64,000 nt of DNA. Source: Mesohalobacter salilacus. Its GTDB lineage: Bacteria > Bacteroidota > Bacteroidia > Flavobacteriales > Flavobacteriaceae. The stretch is from NCBI GenBank assembly GCA_003931895.1, contig RRZV01000043.1:1-64000 (forward strand). The letters are read 5' to 3'. The notes under the pieces were generated by a model. The model worked only from the letters and a program-made list of their open reading frames with translations. It searched no databases and was not told where the DNA came from. The position numbers and the translations under genes were made by a program. This document shows, one piece after another, positions 1 to 6,826 of this stretch; the first letter of the stretch is position 1, and each line of letters opens with the position of its first letter.

Positions 1-405
1 AGCCTAAAAAATCAACTAAGAAACAACTGATAATGGTCTAAACAAATCGAGGTATTTTAGTCTTTCATTAAAATATAATTCTATTTTCTAAAATTTGCAC
101 AAATATAAGTCAAGCACTTAAGTTTGTTTTTGATTTGGGTATAAATTTTTTTAATACGACTTATAGTGTAATCCCTTTTTTGAATTGTGGTCGTGTTTGT
201 TTTGAGTTTATAAGTTTAAAGTTTATGAGTTTAAAGTTTATGGGGTTATAAGTTATCCTGTTTGGGTTAAATCAATATCGAATCATCTGATAAACTATCT
301 GGGAATTTAGATTCCACGACCCTAAAAGTATTGTTGACTTGTGAGGCTTAAAAATAATACTGTAACCCATCAATCTTTTTACCTTTAACCTATAGCCAAA
401 AAAAC
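1..405. other. Non-coding stretch at left edge
   Basis: No convincing reading frame on either strand. The stretch is strongly AT-rich and holds a short degenerate tandem repeat (listed separately). A TATATTTG on the minus strand at 100-107 resembles a Bacteroidota -7 element but has no properly spaced -33 TTG and no gene after it within the window, so I do not call it a promoter. The right part is the downstream region of the minus-strand anmK gene. Confidence 0.6.
204..256. repeat. Degenerate 15-bp AT-rich tandem repeat
   Basis: A partial unit at 204-211 is followed by 15-base units at 212-226, 227-241 and 242-256. The first two full units differ at two positions (AA versus GA at the start); the third is more diverged. 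The units are built from AGTTTAAAG-like words. The repeat lies beyond the 3' end of anmK, and no function is evident. Confidence 0.6.
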
Positions 406-1476
406 CTAAGCTTTAAATTTAAATATTTCTCCTGAGCTATGGTCATGTTTTGCCCCTGATACTGAACTTAACACGTTGATGTCTCCACGGAACTTCAATA
501 CACCCAATAACCCAAAAATTAAAGCTTCTTTGTAATCAACGATTTCTGGACTTGGAATGTGAATTTTTACATTTGTCGAGTAATTTTCTATGCATTCAAT
601 TAAAAAACTGTGATAAGCTCCACCACCAGTTATCAAAATTTTTGCATTGTTCATTTTTAAAGATTTTGAAATTTGAAAGGCAATATGATGTGTTAAGGTG
701 TTTAGAATGTCTTTATTAGACATCTTAAATGATTCTATTATTGGAAGCATTTCGTTTTCTAACCATTCCACACCTAAAGATTTTGGAGGTGTTTTAGAAT
801 AAAAGGCTATAGCATTTAATTTAGCTAAAAGTTGCTGATCACATTGGCCTTGAGCAGCAATTTTACCTTTATCATCATATTCAAAGCCTTCTTTTTCTGC
901 ATAAATATTCAACACTTTATTAGCAGGACAGATATCAAAAGCTTGGCGTTTTTCCTTATTTTTAAAAGAGATATTCACAAATCCACCAATGTTGATGCAG
1001 TAATCATAATCGGCGAAGAGTAATTCATCACCAATCGGAACCAGAGGTGCACCTTGACCACCAAGAGCGACATCGGCAGTTCTAAAATCGCAAACTACAG
1101 TTTTTTGGACGAGTTGGCTCAGTAGTTTAAGATTACCAATTTGATAGGTAAACCCTTTGTCGGGCTGGTGCCAAATAGTGTGGCCGTGACTGCAAATCAT
1201 ATCAACTTCATGAGGCTTATCCATAAAGCCCAAAATGAATTCACCCAATAGTCTGCAGTATTTTTCATCTAAAATTTTTATATTGTTTTTAGATAATTTA
1301 TGAGCGTTTTGCAATTTATTTTTCCATTCTAAATCATAAGGAATGGTTTGTGTTTTTAAAATATTATACGACCAAGTTTTTTGATTAAAATGGAATTTAA
1401 CTTCACATAAATCTACACCATCAAGCGATGTTCCACTCATCACACCAATAACATGATATGTATTTTGTTTTGGCAT
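406..1476 (-). CDS. anmK: Anhydro-N-acetylmuramic acid kinase
   Basis: This 356-aa cytoplasmic kinase phosphorylates and opens 1,6-anhydro-N-acetylmuramic acid, giving MurNAc-6-phosphate during recycling of cell-wall fragments. The N-terminal nucleotide-binding loop reads GVMSGTSLDG (residues 11-20). The signature TADVALGGQGAPL (133-145) contains the presumed catalytic Asp135. A glycine-rich ITGGG segment near the C-terminus fits the ASKHA fold. Length is close to the family norm of about 350-370 aa. The ATG start puts the phosphate loop where it sits in homologues. The gene is divergent from rnpA with about 108 bp between them, and no other recycling gene is adjacent. Assignment is secure from motifs; activity is inferred. 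Confidence 0.93.
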   Translation of the reverse strand: MPKQNTYHVIGVMSGTSLDGVDLCEVKFHFNQKTWSYNILKTQTIPYDLEWKNKLQNAHKLSKNNIKILDEKYCRLLGEFILGFMDKPHEVDMICSHGHTIWHQPDKGFTYQIGNLKLLSQLVQKTVVCDFRTADVALGGQGAPLVPIGDELLFADYDYCINIGGFVNISFKNKEKRQAFDICPANKVLNIYAEKEGFEYDDKGKIAAQGQCDQQLLAKLNAIAFYSKTPPKSLGVEWLENEMLPIIESFKMSNKDILNTLTHHIAFQISKSLKMNNAKILITGGGAYHSFLIECIENYSTNVKIHIPSPEIVDYKEALIFGLLGVLKFRGDINVLSSVSGAKHDHSSGEIFKFKA

Positions 1477-1584
1477 TATTTATTTTTTGTATTCATTTAC
1501 AACTAATTAGTCCGTAAAAATAAAGCATAGAAAATGATTTAGGCTTTTGTAAAACATAAATTCTAAAATGTATAATTTTACAAG

Positions 1585-1935
1585 ATGAATTACAAGTTTC
1601 CGAAATCTGAAAAATTACGATTGAAACGTCATATTGAACCGCTTTTTAAAAGTGGTAAAACTAAAAAGGTTTCTCCGCTAATTGTAAAATATTTGAAATT
1701 TAAGGAGTCGGGAACAAATCTTTGCGGTGTAAGCGTTCCTAAACGAAAATTTAAAAAAGCAGTAGACCGAAACCGTATTAAAAGGCAAATGCGAGAAGCT
1801 TACAGACTCAACAAACACTTAATTGTTAAAGATGAAACACATTTTCATATGATGTTTGTATATTCAACTTCTGAAAAATCAGCTTATCAAGAGATTGAAA
1901 AAGCCTTGATAAAATTGTTGAAAGCAATGAGTTGA
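1585..1935 (+). CDS. rnpA: Ribonuclease P protein component
   Basis: This 116-aa basic protein is the small subunit of RNase P, which matures tRNA 5' ends together with the RNA subunit. The family signature RNRIKRQMRE lies at residues 62-71, preceded by the usual V-P-K-R central strand at 51-54. The N-terminal F-x-x-S-x-K-L-R-L-K pattern is also typical. Size matches the family. It is not next to rpmH as in many bacteria; a gene for an S41 protease follows after a 162-bp gap rich in inverted repeats. Confidence 0.93.
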   Translation: MNYKFPKSEKLRLKRHIEPLFKSGKTKKVSPLIVKYLKFKESGTNLCGVSVPKRKFKKAVDRNRIKRQMREAYRLNKHLIVKDETHFHMMFVYSTSEKSAYQEIEKALIKLLKAMS

Positions 1936-1939
1936 AGAG

Positions 1940-1977
1940 ATTCTAAAAAATGCGACGAAAGGAGCATTTTTCAGAAT
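1940..1977. repeat. Stem-loop, terminator or intergenic repeat, after rnpA
   Basis: Fourteen-base arms at 1940-1953 and 1964-1977 pair with one A/C mismatch around a 10-base loop. The 3' arm holds a run of Ts but is not followed by a U tract, so termination after rnpA is possible but not classical. A second, 7-bp hairpin lies at 1981-2001. The sequence resembles short repeats scattered in flavobacterial intergenic regions. Confidence 0.45.
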
Positions 1978-2039
1978 GACAAGGATTAATTTAGAATCCT
2001 TAACAACCATAGAAACCACAGCAACAATAGAAACAATAG

Positions 2040-2065
2040 CCGTTCATTGAGCGAAGTCGAAATGA
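2040..2065. repeat. Dispersed flavobacterial intergenic repeat fragment
   Basis: The word TTGAGCGAAGTCGAAATG sits between rnpA and the S41 protease. From memory, this word and its complement recur in intergenic DNA of many flavobacterial genomes. Only one copy is present here, so the repeat nature rests on that recollection rather than on this window. Confidence 0.35.
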
Positions 2066-2097
2066 ATCATAGCATCAATAAAAAATAATAAAGAACC

Positions 2098-3717
2098 ATG
2101 AAAAAACTAAAATACATTTTGCTCACAGCAGTAGCAGCGATTATACTCAGCAGCTACACAGTTTATCGCTCTGATTTTTTTGAAATTGCCAAACAGATTG
2201 AAATATTTACAGCGCTGTACAAAGAAATCAATATGAATTATGTTGATGAAGTTAATCCCGCTGAATTAATGGACACCGCTATCACTAAAATGCTGGCGGA
2301 TTTAGACCCTTATACTAATTTTTATAACGAACAAGATGTAGAAGAAGCCAGAATTCAAAAATCAGCTAACTATGCCAATTTAGGTTTAGAGCTCAAAAGC
2401 CTTGAAGACAAAGTGGTTGTAACCAATCTGTTAAAAGATTTTGCCGCTGACCAATCAGGTTTAAAGTTAGGTGATGAAATTCTTAAAATTGACGGCTCTC
2501 CCGTAATCGATTACCAAAATAACCTTGGCGAAGTTTTAAATGGTGCACCAAATACCAGTGTTGAGCTGGAAATCAAGCGTGGAAATCAAACTAAAGTCAT
2601 TAATCTAAAACGCGTTTTAAGTCAACCTTCAGCCGTGCCTTTTTATGGTATGGCAGACGACAAAACAGGCTTTATTGTTCTTAGTCAATTTACTCGAACA
2701 GCTTCTAAAGACGTTGGTTTAGCCGTGCTTGAGTTGAAAGAGCAAGGCGCAGAGCAATTAATTTTAGACTTGCGAAACAATCCTGGCGGGTTGCTCTCAG
2801 AAGCCGTGAATGTGAGTAATATTTTTGTGCCCAAAGACCAGCTTATCGTTTATACCAAATCACAAATAGAAAACTACAACGCCACTTATGCTACAAAACG
2901 AGAACCCATCGATACTGAAATCCCGTTGGTGGTTTTAATTAATGATAAAAGTGCTTCTGCAAGTGAAATTGTGTCTGGCAGTTTGCAAGATCTTGACCGT
3001 GCTGTGATTGTTGGTGCCAGAAGTTTTGGTAAAGGTTTAGTACAACGCCCAAAACCTTTGAAATACGGTACGCAAGTTAAAATTACAATTTCAAGATACT
3101 TTCTACCAAGCGGTCGTGGTATTCAAGCTTTAGATTATGAAAACGGAAAATCGATTAGAAAATCTATTGAAAATTCAACTGCATTTCAAACCCAAAATGG
3201 CAGAACAGTTTACGATGGTGGCGGCATAAAACCTGATGTTAAGGTAGAAGCTGAAGACATTAGCAATTTTACTCAAACCTTGATTGATGATTTGGTCATA
3301 TTCGATTTTTCAACCCAATTTGCCATTAAAAATCCAGACTTAGAATGGAAAAAATTTAAAGTTGATAATACTGTTTTTAATCAGTTTTTAGATTATGTGA
3401 AGGATAGAAAATACCTGCCAAAAACAGAAACCGATGAATCTTTAGAAGCTTTTGTAAAATCAGCCAAAGCAGATAATTTTGACCAAAAGTTTATCAAAAC
3501 ACTCAATAGCTTAAAGTCTGAGATTCAAGCTGAAAAAAACGAATTATTTGAAACTTACAAAACACAAATATCCGCTTTGATTTCAGACCAAATTATTAAA
3601 CATTACGCCTATAATCAAGGCGTTTATCAACATAATTTAGAACAAGCAGAGGTAGTAAAAAAAGCGGTTGAGATTTTGTCTAATACAAATAAATACAGTG
3701 CAATACTTAAACCCTAA
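2098..3717 (+). CDS. S41 family C-terminal processing peptidase
   Basis: This 539-aa envelope protease is of the CtpA/Prc type, which trims or degrades proteins from their C-termini. An N-terminal hydrophobic segment (about residues 5-20) serves as signal peptide or anchor. A PDZ domain spans roughly 85-170. The S41 core carries SASASEI with the likely nucleophile Ser287, and SFGKGLVQ with general-base Lys312; the 25-residue spacing matches Prc. The C-terminal ~150 residues are charged and helical. The stop codon TAA overlaps the ATG of the next gene by one base, suggesting translational coupling. The substrate is unknown. Confidence 0.9.
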   Translation: MKKLKYILLTAVAAIILSSYTVYRSDFFEIAKQIEIFTALYKEINMNYVDEVNPAELMDTAITKMLADLDPYTNFYNEQDVEEARIQKSANYANLGLELKSLEDKVVVTNLLKDFAADQSGLKLGDEILKIDGSPVIDYQNNLGEVLNGAPNTSVELEIKRGNQTKVINLKRVLSQPSAVPFYGMADDKTGFIVLSQFTRTASKDVGLAVLELKEQGAEQLILDLRNNPGGLLSEAVNVSNIFVPKDQLIVYTKSQIENYNATYATKREPIDTEIPLVVLINDKSASASEIVSGSLQDLDRAVIVGARSFGKGLVQRPKPLKYGTQVKITISRYFLPSGRGIQALDYENGKSIRKSIENSTAFQTQNGRTVYDGGGIKPDVKVEAEDISNFTQTLIDDLVIFDFSTQFAIKNPDLEWKKFKVDNTVFNQFLDYVKDRKYLPKTETDESLEAFVKSAKADNFDQKFIKTLNSLKSEIQAEKNELFETYKTQISALISDQIIKHYAYNQGVYQHNLEQAEVVKKAVEILSNTNKYSAILKP

Positions 3718-4049
3718 TGGATAAAGAAGCAATTAAAAATCAATTAGATAAAGAAATAGAGCGACTCCAAAAGCAAATTAAAAACTACAAAGCGTTAACC
3801 AAACCTATTGCGCCAGAAAATGCCATAGGTAGAGTCTCAAGAATTGATGCCATCAACAACAAAAGTGTTTTAAAAAACGCCCTGCGAAAAGCTGAGCAAC
3901 GCTATAACGGTATGCTAAAAGTTTACGATAGAATAGACGACGAAGACTTTGGACAATGTGCTAAATGCCACGACAAAATTCCGCTTCAACGCTTAATGAT
4001 TATGCCCGAAAGCCGATTTTGTGTAAAATGTGCAGAAAATAGATTTTAA
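3717..4049 (+). CDS. DksA/TraR-type zinc-finger protein
   Basis: This 110-aa protein has an N-terminal coiled-coil-like region (about 1-75, rich in K, E and Q) and a C-terminal C4 zinc finger with Cys81, Cys84, Cys102 and Cys105. That layout is typical of DksA/TraR proteins, which reach into the RNA polymerase secondary channel. It is shorter than E. coli DksA and lacks a clear DxxDxA coiled-coil tip, so it may not be a true ppGpp cofactor. Its start overlaps the preceding protease stop by one base, so the two are almost certainly co-translated. Confidence 0.78.
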   Translation: MDKEAIKNQLDKEIERLQKQIKNYKALTKPIAPENAIGRVSRIDAINNKSVLKNALRKAEQRYNGMLKVYDRIDDEDFGQCAKCHDKIPLQRLMIMPESRFCVKCAENRF

Positions 4050-4077
4050 ATAAGCTGTTTTCACGATTACTTAAAAC

Positions 4078-4107
4078 TTGACAAAACAAAAAAATTGACT
4101 AAATTTG
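4078..4107 (+). promoter_or_regulatory. Bacteroidota-type promoter of the first TA module
   Basis: TTG at 4078-4080 and TAAATTTG at 4100-4107, spaced by 19 bases, match the Bacteroidota consensus (-33 TTG, -7 TAnnTTTG). Transcription should start about 4-7 bases further on, at or next to the ATG at 4113, so the antitoxin mRNA would be leaderless or nearly so. This also argues against the in-frame TTG at 4095 as start codon. Confidence 0.65.
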
Positions 4108-4112
4108 TTAAT

Positions 4113-4334
4113 ATGGAAACCATTGTTATACAAACTGATATCAAAAAAGCCAAAGCCATTAAAGAATTTTTAAAGGCTTTTAATGTTTCTTTTTCATCAA
4201 ATGCTTCAGAAAAATCTACAAACTCTGAAGAAAGCCCTTATAATCCTGAGTTTGTAAAGGAAATATTAACAGCAAGAGAAGAAGAAGGTGGGAAAACAAT
4301 CGACCCAAAAAAATTATGGGAAAGTTTGAAATAA
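4113..4334 (+). CDS. Antitoxin of YoeB-type module, copy 1 (DUF2683-like)
   Basis: This 73-aa protein is encoded just before and overlapping a YoeB-like toxin by 19 bases, the usual antitoxin-first order. The N-terminal part (residues 1-48) is nearly identical to the antitoxin 522 bp downstream, including KKAKAIK and SEESPYNPEFVK. The C-terminal tail (about 50-73) is unrelated to that of the sister copy. It resembles the small DUF2683-type proteins that accompany Txe/YoeB toxins in Bacteroidota. I chose the ATG at 4113 because the paralogue begins at the same residue and the promoter lies immediately upstream. Confidence 0.75.
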   Translation: METIVIQTDIKKAKAIKEFLKAFNVSFSSNASEKSTNSEESPYNPEFVKEILTAREEEGGKTIDPKKLWESLK

Positions 4335-4594
4335 TACTTAAACCAAAAGCACAAAAAGATTTTTCAAGAATAGAAAAGTCAGGTCAAAAATCTTTGATTA
4401 AAAAGCTTGAAAAAATGGTTATAGAGTTATCAGAACACCCCAAAACAGGTTCTGGAAAGCCAGAAAAATTAAAGTTTGAATTATCTGGTTTGTGGAGCAG
4501 ACGATTAAATAAAAAAGACCGATTAATTTACGAAATTATCGAAGAACCTGACAAACAGGTCGTCGTAATTTCAGCTCTTGGGCACTATGAATAA
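4316..4594 (+). CDS. YoeB/Txe family toxin, copy 1
   Basis: This 92-aa toxin belongs to the RelE/YoeB superfamily of ribosome-associated mRNA endonucleases. The residues needed for cleavage in E. coli YoeB have counterparts here: Glu50 in GKPEKLK, Arg69 in DRLIY, and His90-Tyr91 at the end, followed by one extra Glu. The LSGLWSRRL core is typical of the family. The ATG lies inside the 3' end of the antitoxin gene, so translation is probably coupled. Nothing suggests inactivation. The second half is nearly identical to the copy-2 toxin, while the first half is divergent. Confidence 0.88.
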   Translation: MGKFEIILKPKAQKDFSRIEKSGQKSLIKKLEKMVIELSEHPKTGSGKPEKLKFELSGLWSRRLNKKDRLIYEIIEEPDKQVVVISALGHYE

Positions 4595-4634
4595 AGTTTA
4601 GTATCTTTATTGAACCTTTATAAGTTATAAAACT

Positions 4635-4874
4635 ATGGAAACAATTATAATTCAAACAGAGTCTAAAAAAGCCAAAGCCATTAAACAGTTTTTAAAGGCT
4701 TTTGATGTTTCTTTTTCATCAAATGCTTCAGACAAATCTACAAACTCTGAAGAAAGCCCTTATAATCCTGAATTTGTAAAAAAAATACGCGAGCGTCAAA
4801 AAAGCGCTAAAGAAGGTAACGTGGTAGAATATACTGACGAGCTAAGAAAAGAGCTTTTTGGACATAAAGAGTAA
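4635..4874 (+). CDS. Antitoxin of YoeB-type module, copy 2 (DUF2683-like)
   Basis: This 79-aa paralogue of the antitoxin at 4113 shares almost the whole N-terminal 48 residues with it, at protein and nearly at DNA level. It then ends in a different, charged tail containing EYTDELRKELFG. It starts 40 bases after the first toxin. A TATCTTTA in that gap is close to, but not, a perfect -7 element, so it may be read through from the first module or have its own weak promoter. The toxin follows after 10 bases rather than overlapping, unlike copy 1. Confidence 0.75.
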   Translation: METIIIQTESKKAKAIKQFLKAFDVSFSSNASDKSTNSEESPYNPEFVKKIRERQKSAKEGNVVEYTDELRKELFGHKE

Positions 4875-4884
4875 ATTTTAATCA

Positions 4885-5172
4885 ATGTCTTCATCTATTA
4901 AATATCAAATTATATTTGAAAAAAAAGCATTAAAAGACATTAAAAAAATAAGTTTCTCAGGGAGAAAAAGCGACAAAAACAGACTTGAAAATTGCTTAGA
5001 AGAATTAAAAGTTCATCCATATTCAGGATCTGGAAAACCAGAAAAATTAAAGTTTGAATTATCTGGTTTGTGGAGCAGACGATTAAATAAAAAAGACCGC
5101 TTGATTTACGAAATTATTGAAAAGCCGTATAAAAAAGTTGTTGTGATTTCAGCACTTGGGCATTATGAATAA
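4885..5172 (+). CDS. YoeB/Txe family toxin, copy 2
   Basis: This 95-aa YoeB-like mRNA interferase retains Glu53, Arg72, His93 and Tyr94 at the catalytic positions. Residues from about 50 onward match the copy-1 toxin almost perfectly, including a run of 62 identical bases (5038-5099 versus 4460-4521). Residues 1-48 are clearly different from copy 1 apart from scattered positions. Both toxins therefore look active, each with its own antitoxin tail. Confidence 0.88.
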   Translation: MSSSIKYQIIFEKKALKDIKKISFSGRKSDKNRLENCLEELKVHPYSGSGKPEKLKFELSGLWSRRLNKKDRLIYEIIEKPYKKVVVISALGHYE

Positions 5173-5189
5173 CAACTTTTTTGTTGTTA
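5170..5189 (+). terminator. Weak hairpin after the second toxin gene
   Basis: TAACAAC and GTTGTTA (7 bp) flank a loop of six Ts just at the toxin stop codon. There is no U-tract after the stem, so it is at best a weak terminator. Confidence 0.25.
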
Positions 5190-5252
5190 ATCTCTTAAAT
5201 TTACATCACTAAACCTAAACTCATCAAAGCATAAAATATTCATTAATGCATC

Positions 5253-5281
5253 TTGAGCTCTTTTTTATTTTATGATATTTG
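5253..5281 (+). promoter_or_regulatory. Probable gltX promoter
   Basis: TTG at 5253-5255 is followed after 18 bases by GATATTTG (5274-5281), one mismatch from TAnnTTTG. The ATG of gltX is 17 bases beyond it. The stretch is free of coding sequence. Confidence 0.45.
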
Positions 5282-5298
5282 CATAAAACATTTTGACT

Positions 5299-6819
5299 AT
5301 GAAAAATTCGGTAAGAGTGCGGTTTGCACCAAGTCCAACCGGCCCACTACATATTGGTGGTTTGCGTACCGCACTTTACAACTATTTATTTGCTAAAAAA
5401 CACAACGGCACATTTATTTTAAGAATAGAAGACACCGACCAATCTCGCTATGTAGAAGGTGCAGAACAATATATTAAAGAAGCTCTCGACTGGTGCGGAT
5501 TAACTATCGATGAAGGTCCTAACACACCAGGAGATTTTGGACCTTATCGACAAAGCGAAAGGCAACATATTTATAAAGAATACGCTCAAAAACTCATTGA
5601 TTCAGGTCATGCTTACTATGCATTTGACTCCGCTGAAGAACTCGATAAACTCAGGAAAGAACGCGAAAGCAAAGGTGAAACCTTTACCTACAACTCTCAA
5701 AACAGAACGCATCTCAACAATAGCTTAAATCTATCTGAAGATGAGTGTCAAAAATTATTAGATGATGGTCAACCTTATGTCATTCGATTTAAAATGCCCA
5801 TGGCCAAGCAATTACTCATCAGCGACATTATCAGGGGAAATATACAAGTTAGAACAGATGCATTAGACGATAAAATTTTATTTAAAAGTGATGGTATGCC
5901 AACCTACCATTTGGCCAATATTGTTGACGATCACTTGATGAAAATCACACATGTGATTCGCGGCGAAGAGTGGTTACCGTCGTTGGCTTTGCATATTTTA
6001 CTTTACGATGCATTAGGCTGGGATGCGCCTGAATTTGCACATTTACCTTTAATTTTAAAACCCAGTGGTAAAGGAAAGCTTAGCAAAAGAGATGGTGAAA
6101 AGCACGGTTTCCCAGTATTCCCATTAGAATGGAAAGATCCCAAATCGGGCCAAATTTCTGCAGGCTATCGCGAAGATTATTATCTACCAGAAGCTGTTAT
6201 CAATATGCTTGCACTTCTCGGGTGGAATGATACTTCAGATCAAGAAATATTTAGCTTACATGAACTGATAGATAAATTTGATTTATCACGAGTTCATAAA
6301 GCTGGTGCCAAATTTGACCCTGAGAAAACTGAATGGTTTCAACACCAATATGTCCAAAAAGTCGATATAGAAATTTTAGCGAATCAATTTCAAAATTGGC
6401 TTAAAACCCAAAAATCTATTGATAGTAAGATAGAATACGTTCGACAAATCGTTAGCTTATTAAAAGAACGCATCAACTTTGTTCCAGATTTTTGGCAAGA
6501 AGGCTATTTCTTTTTTGAAGCGCCACAAGAGTTTAATCCTAAAGCCACTAAAAAAGCATGGAAAGACGGTACAGCGGAAATCATTTCAAATTTAAAAACC
6601 CTAATTAGTGAGCAAAATGATTTTTCGAAAGAAAGTATTCAACCAACAATTAAAAACTGGATTCAGTCTCAAGATATTGGTTTTGGAAAAGTGATGCAAC
6701 CGCTTAGACTTTCACTTGTTGGCGATATGAAAGGCCCTGATGTGTTTGACATCATAAGCTTGTTAGGGAAAGAAGAAGTGGTAAAACGATTAGAATTCGC
6801 AATAAACACATTAAAATAA
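5299..6819 (+). CDS. gltX: Glutamyl-tRNA synthetase
   Basis: This 506-aa class I aminoacyl-tRNA synthetase charges tRNA-Glu. The HIGH-type motif PSPTGPLHIGG is at residues 11-21 and the KMSKS counterpart KLSKR at 260-264. The Rossmann catalytic domain is followed by an all-helical anticodon-binding region from about 330. Length matches bacterial GltX. An in-frame TTG lies six bases upstream, but the ATG at 5299 gives the usual short N-terminus before VRVRFAPSPTG. maeB follows after 7 bases, so the two may be cotranscribed. Confidence 0.97.
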   Translation: MKNSVRVRFAPSPTGPLHIGGLRTALYNYLFAKKHNGTFILRIEDTDQSRYVEGAEQYIKEALDWCGLTIDEGPNTPGDFGPYRQSERQHIYKEYAQKLIDSGHAYYAFDSAEELDKLRKERESKGETFTYNSQNRTHLNNSLNLSEDECQKLLDDGQPYVIRFKMPMAKQLLISDIIRGNIQVRTDALDDKILFKSDGMPTYHLANIVDDHLMKITHVIRGEEWLPSLALHILLYDALGWDAPEFAHLPLILKPSGKGKLSKRDGEKHGFPVFPLEWKDPKSGQISAGYREDYYLPEAVINMLALLGWNDTSDQEIFSLHELIDKFDLSRVHKAGAKFDPEKTEWFQHQYVQKVDIEILANQFQNWLKTQKSIDSKIEYVRQIVSLLKERINFVPDFWQEGYFFFEAPQEFNPKATKKAWKDGTAEIISNLKTLISEQNDFSKESIQPTIKNWIQSQDIGFGKVMQPLRLSLVGDMKGPDVFDIISLLGKEEVVKRLEFAINTLK

Positions 6820-6826
6820 AACAATA

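Noticed and set aside
1-405. tRNA or small RNA gene at the left edge
   Set aside because: No cloverleaf or conserved T-loop sequence could be found on either strand; the region is plain AT-rich DNA.
4078-5189. Toxin-antitoxin pair as part of a mobile element
   Set aside because: No transposase, integrase, tRNA target or terminal repeats flank the modules; simple tandem duplication explains the arrangement.
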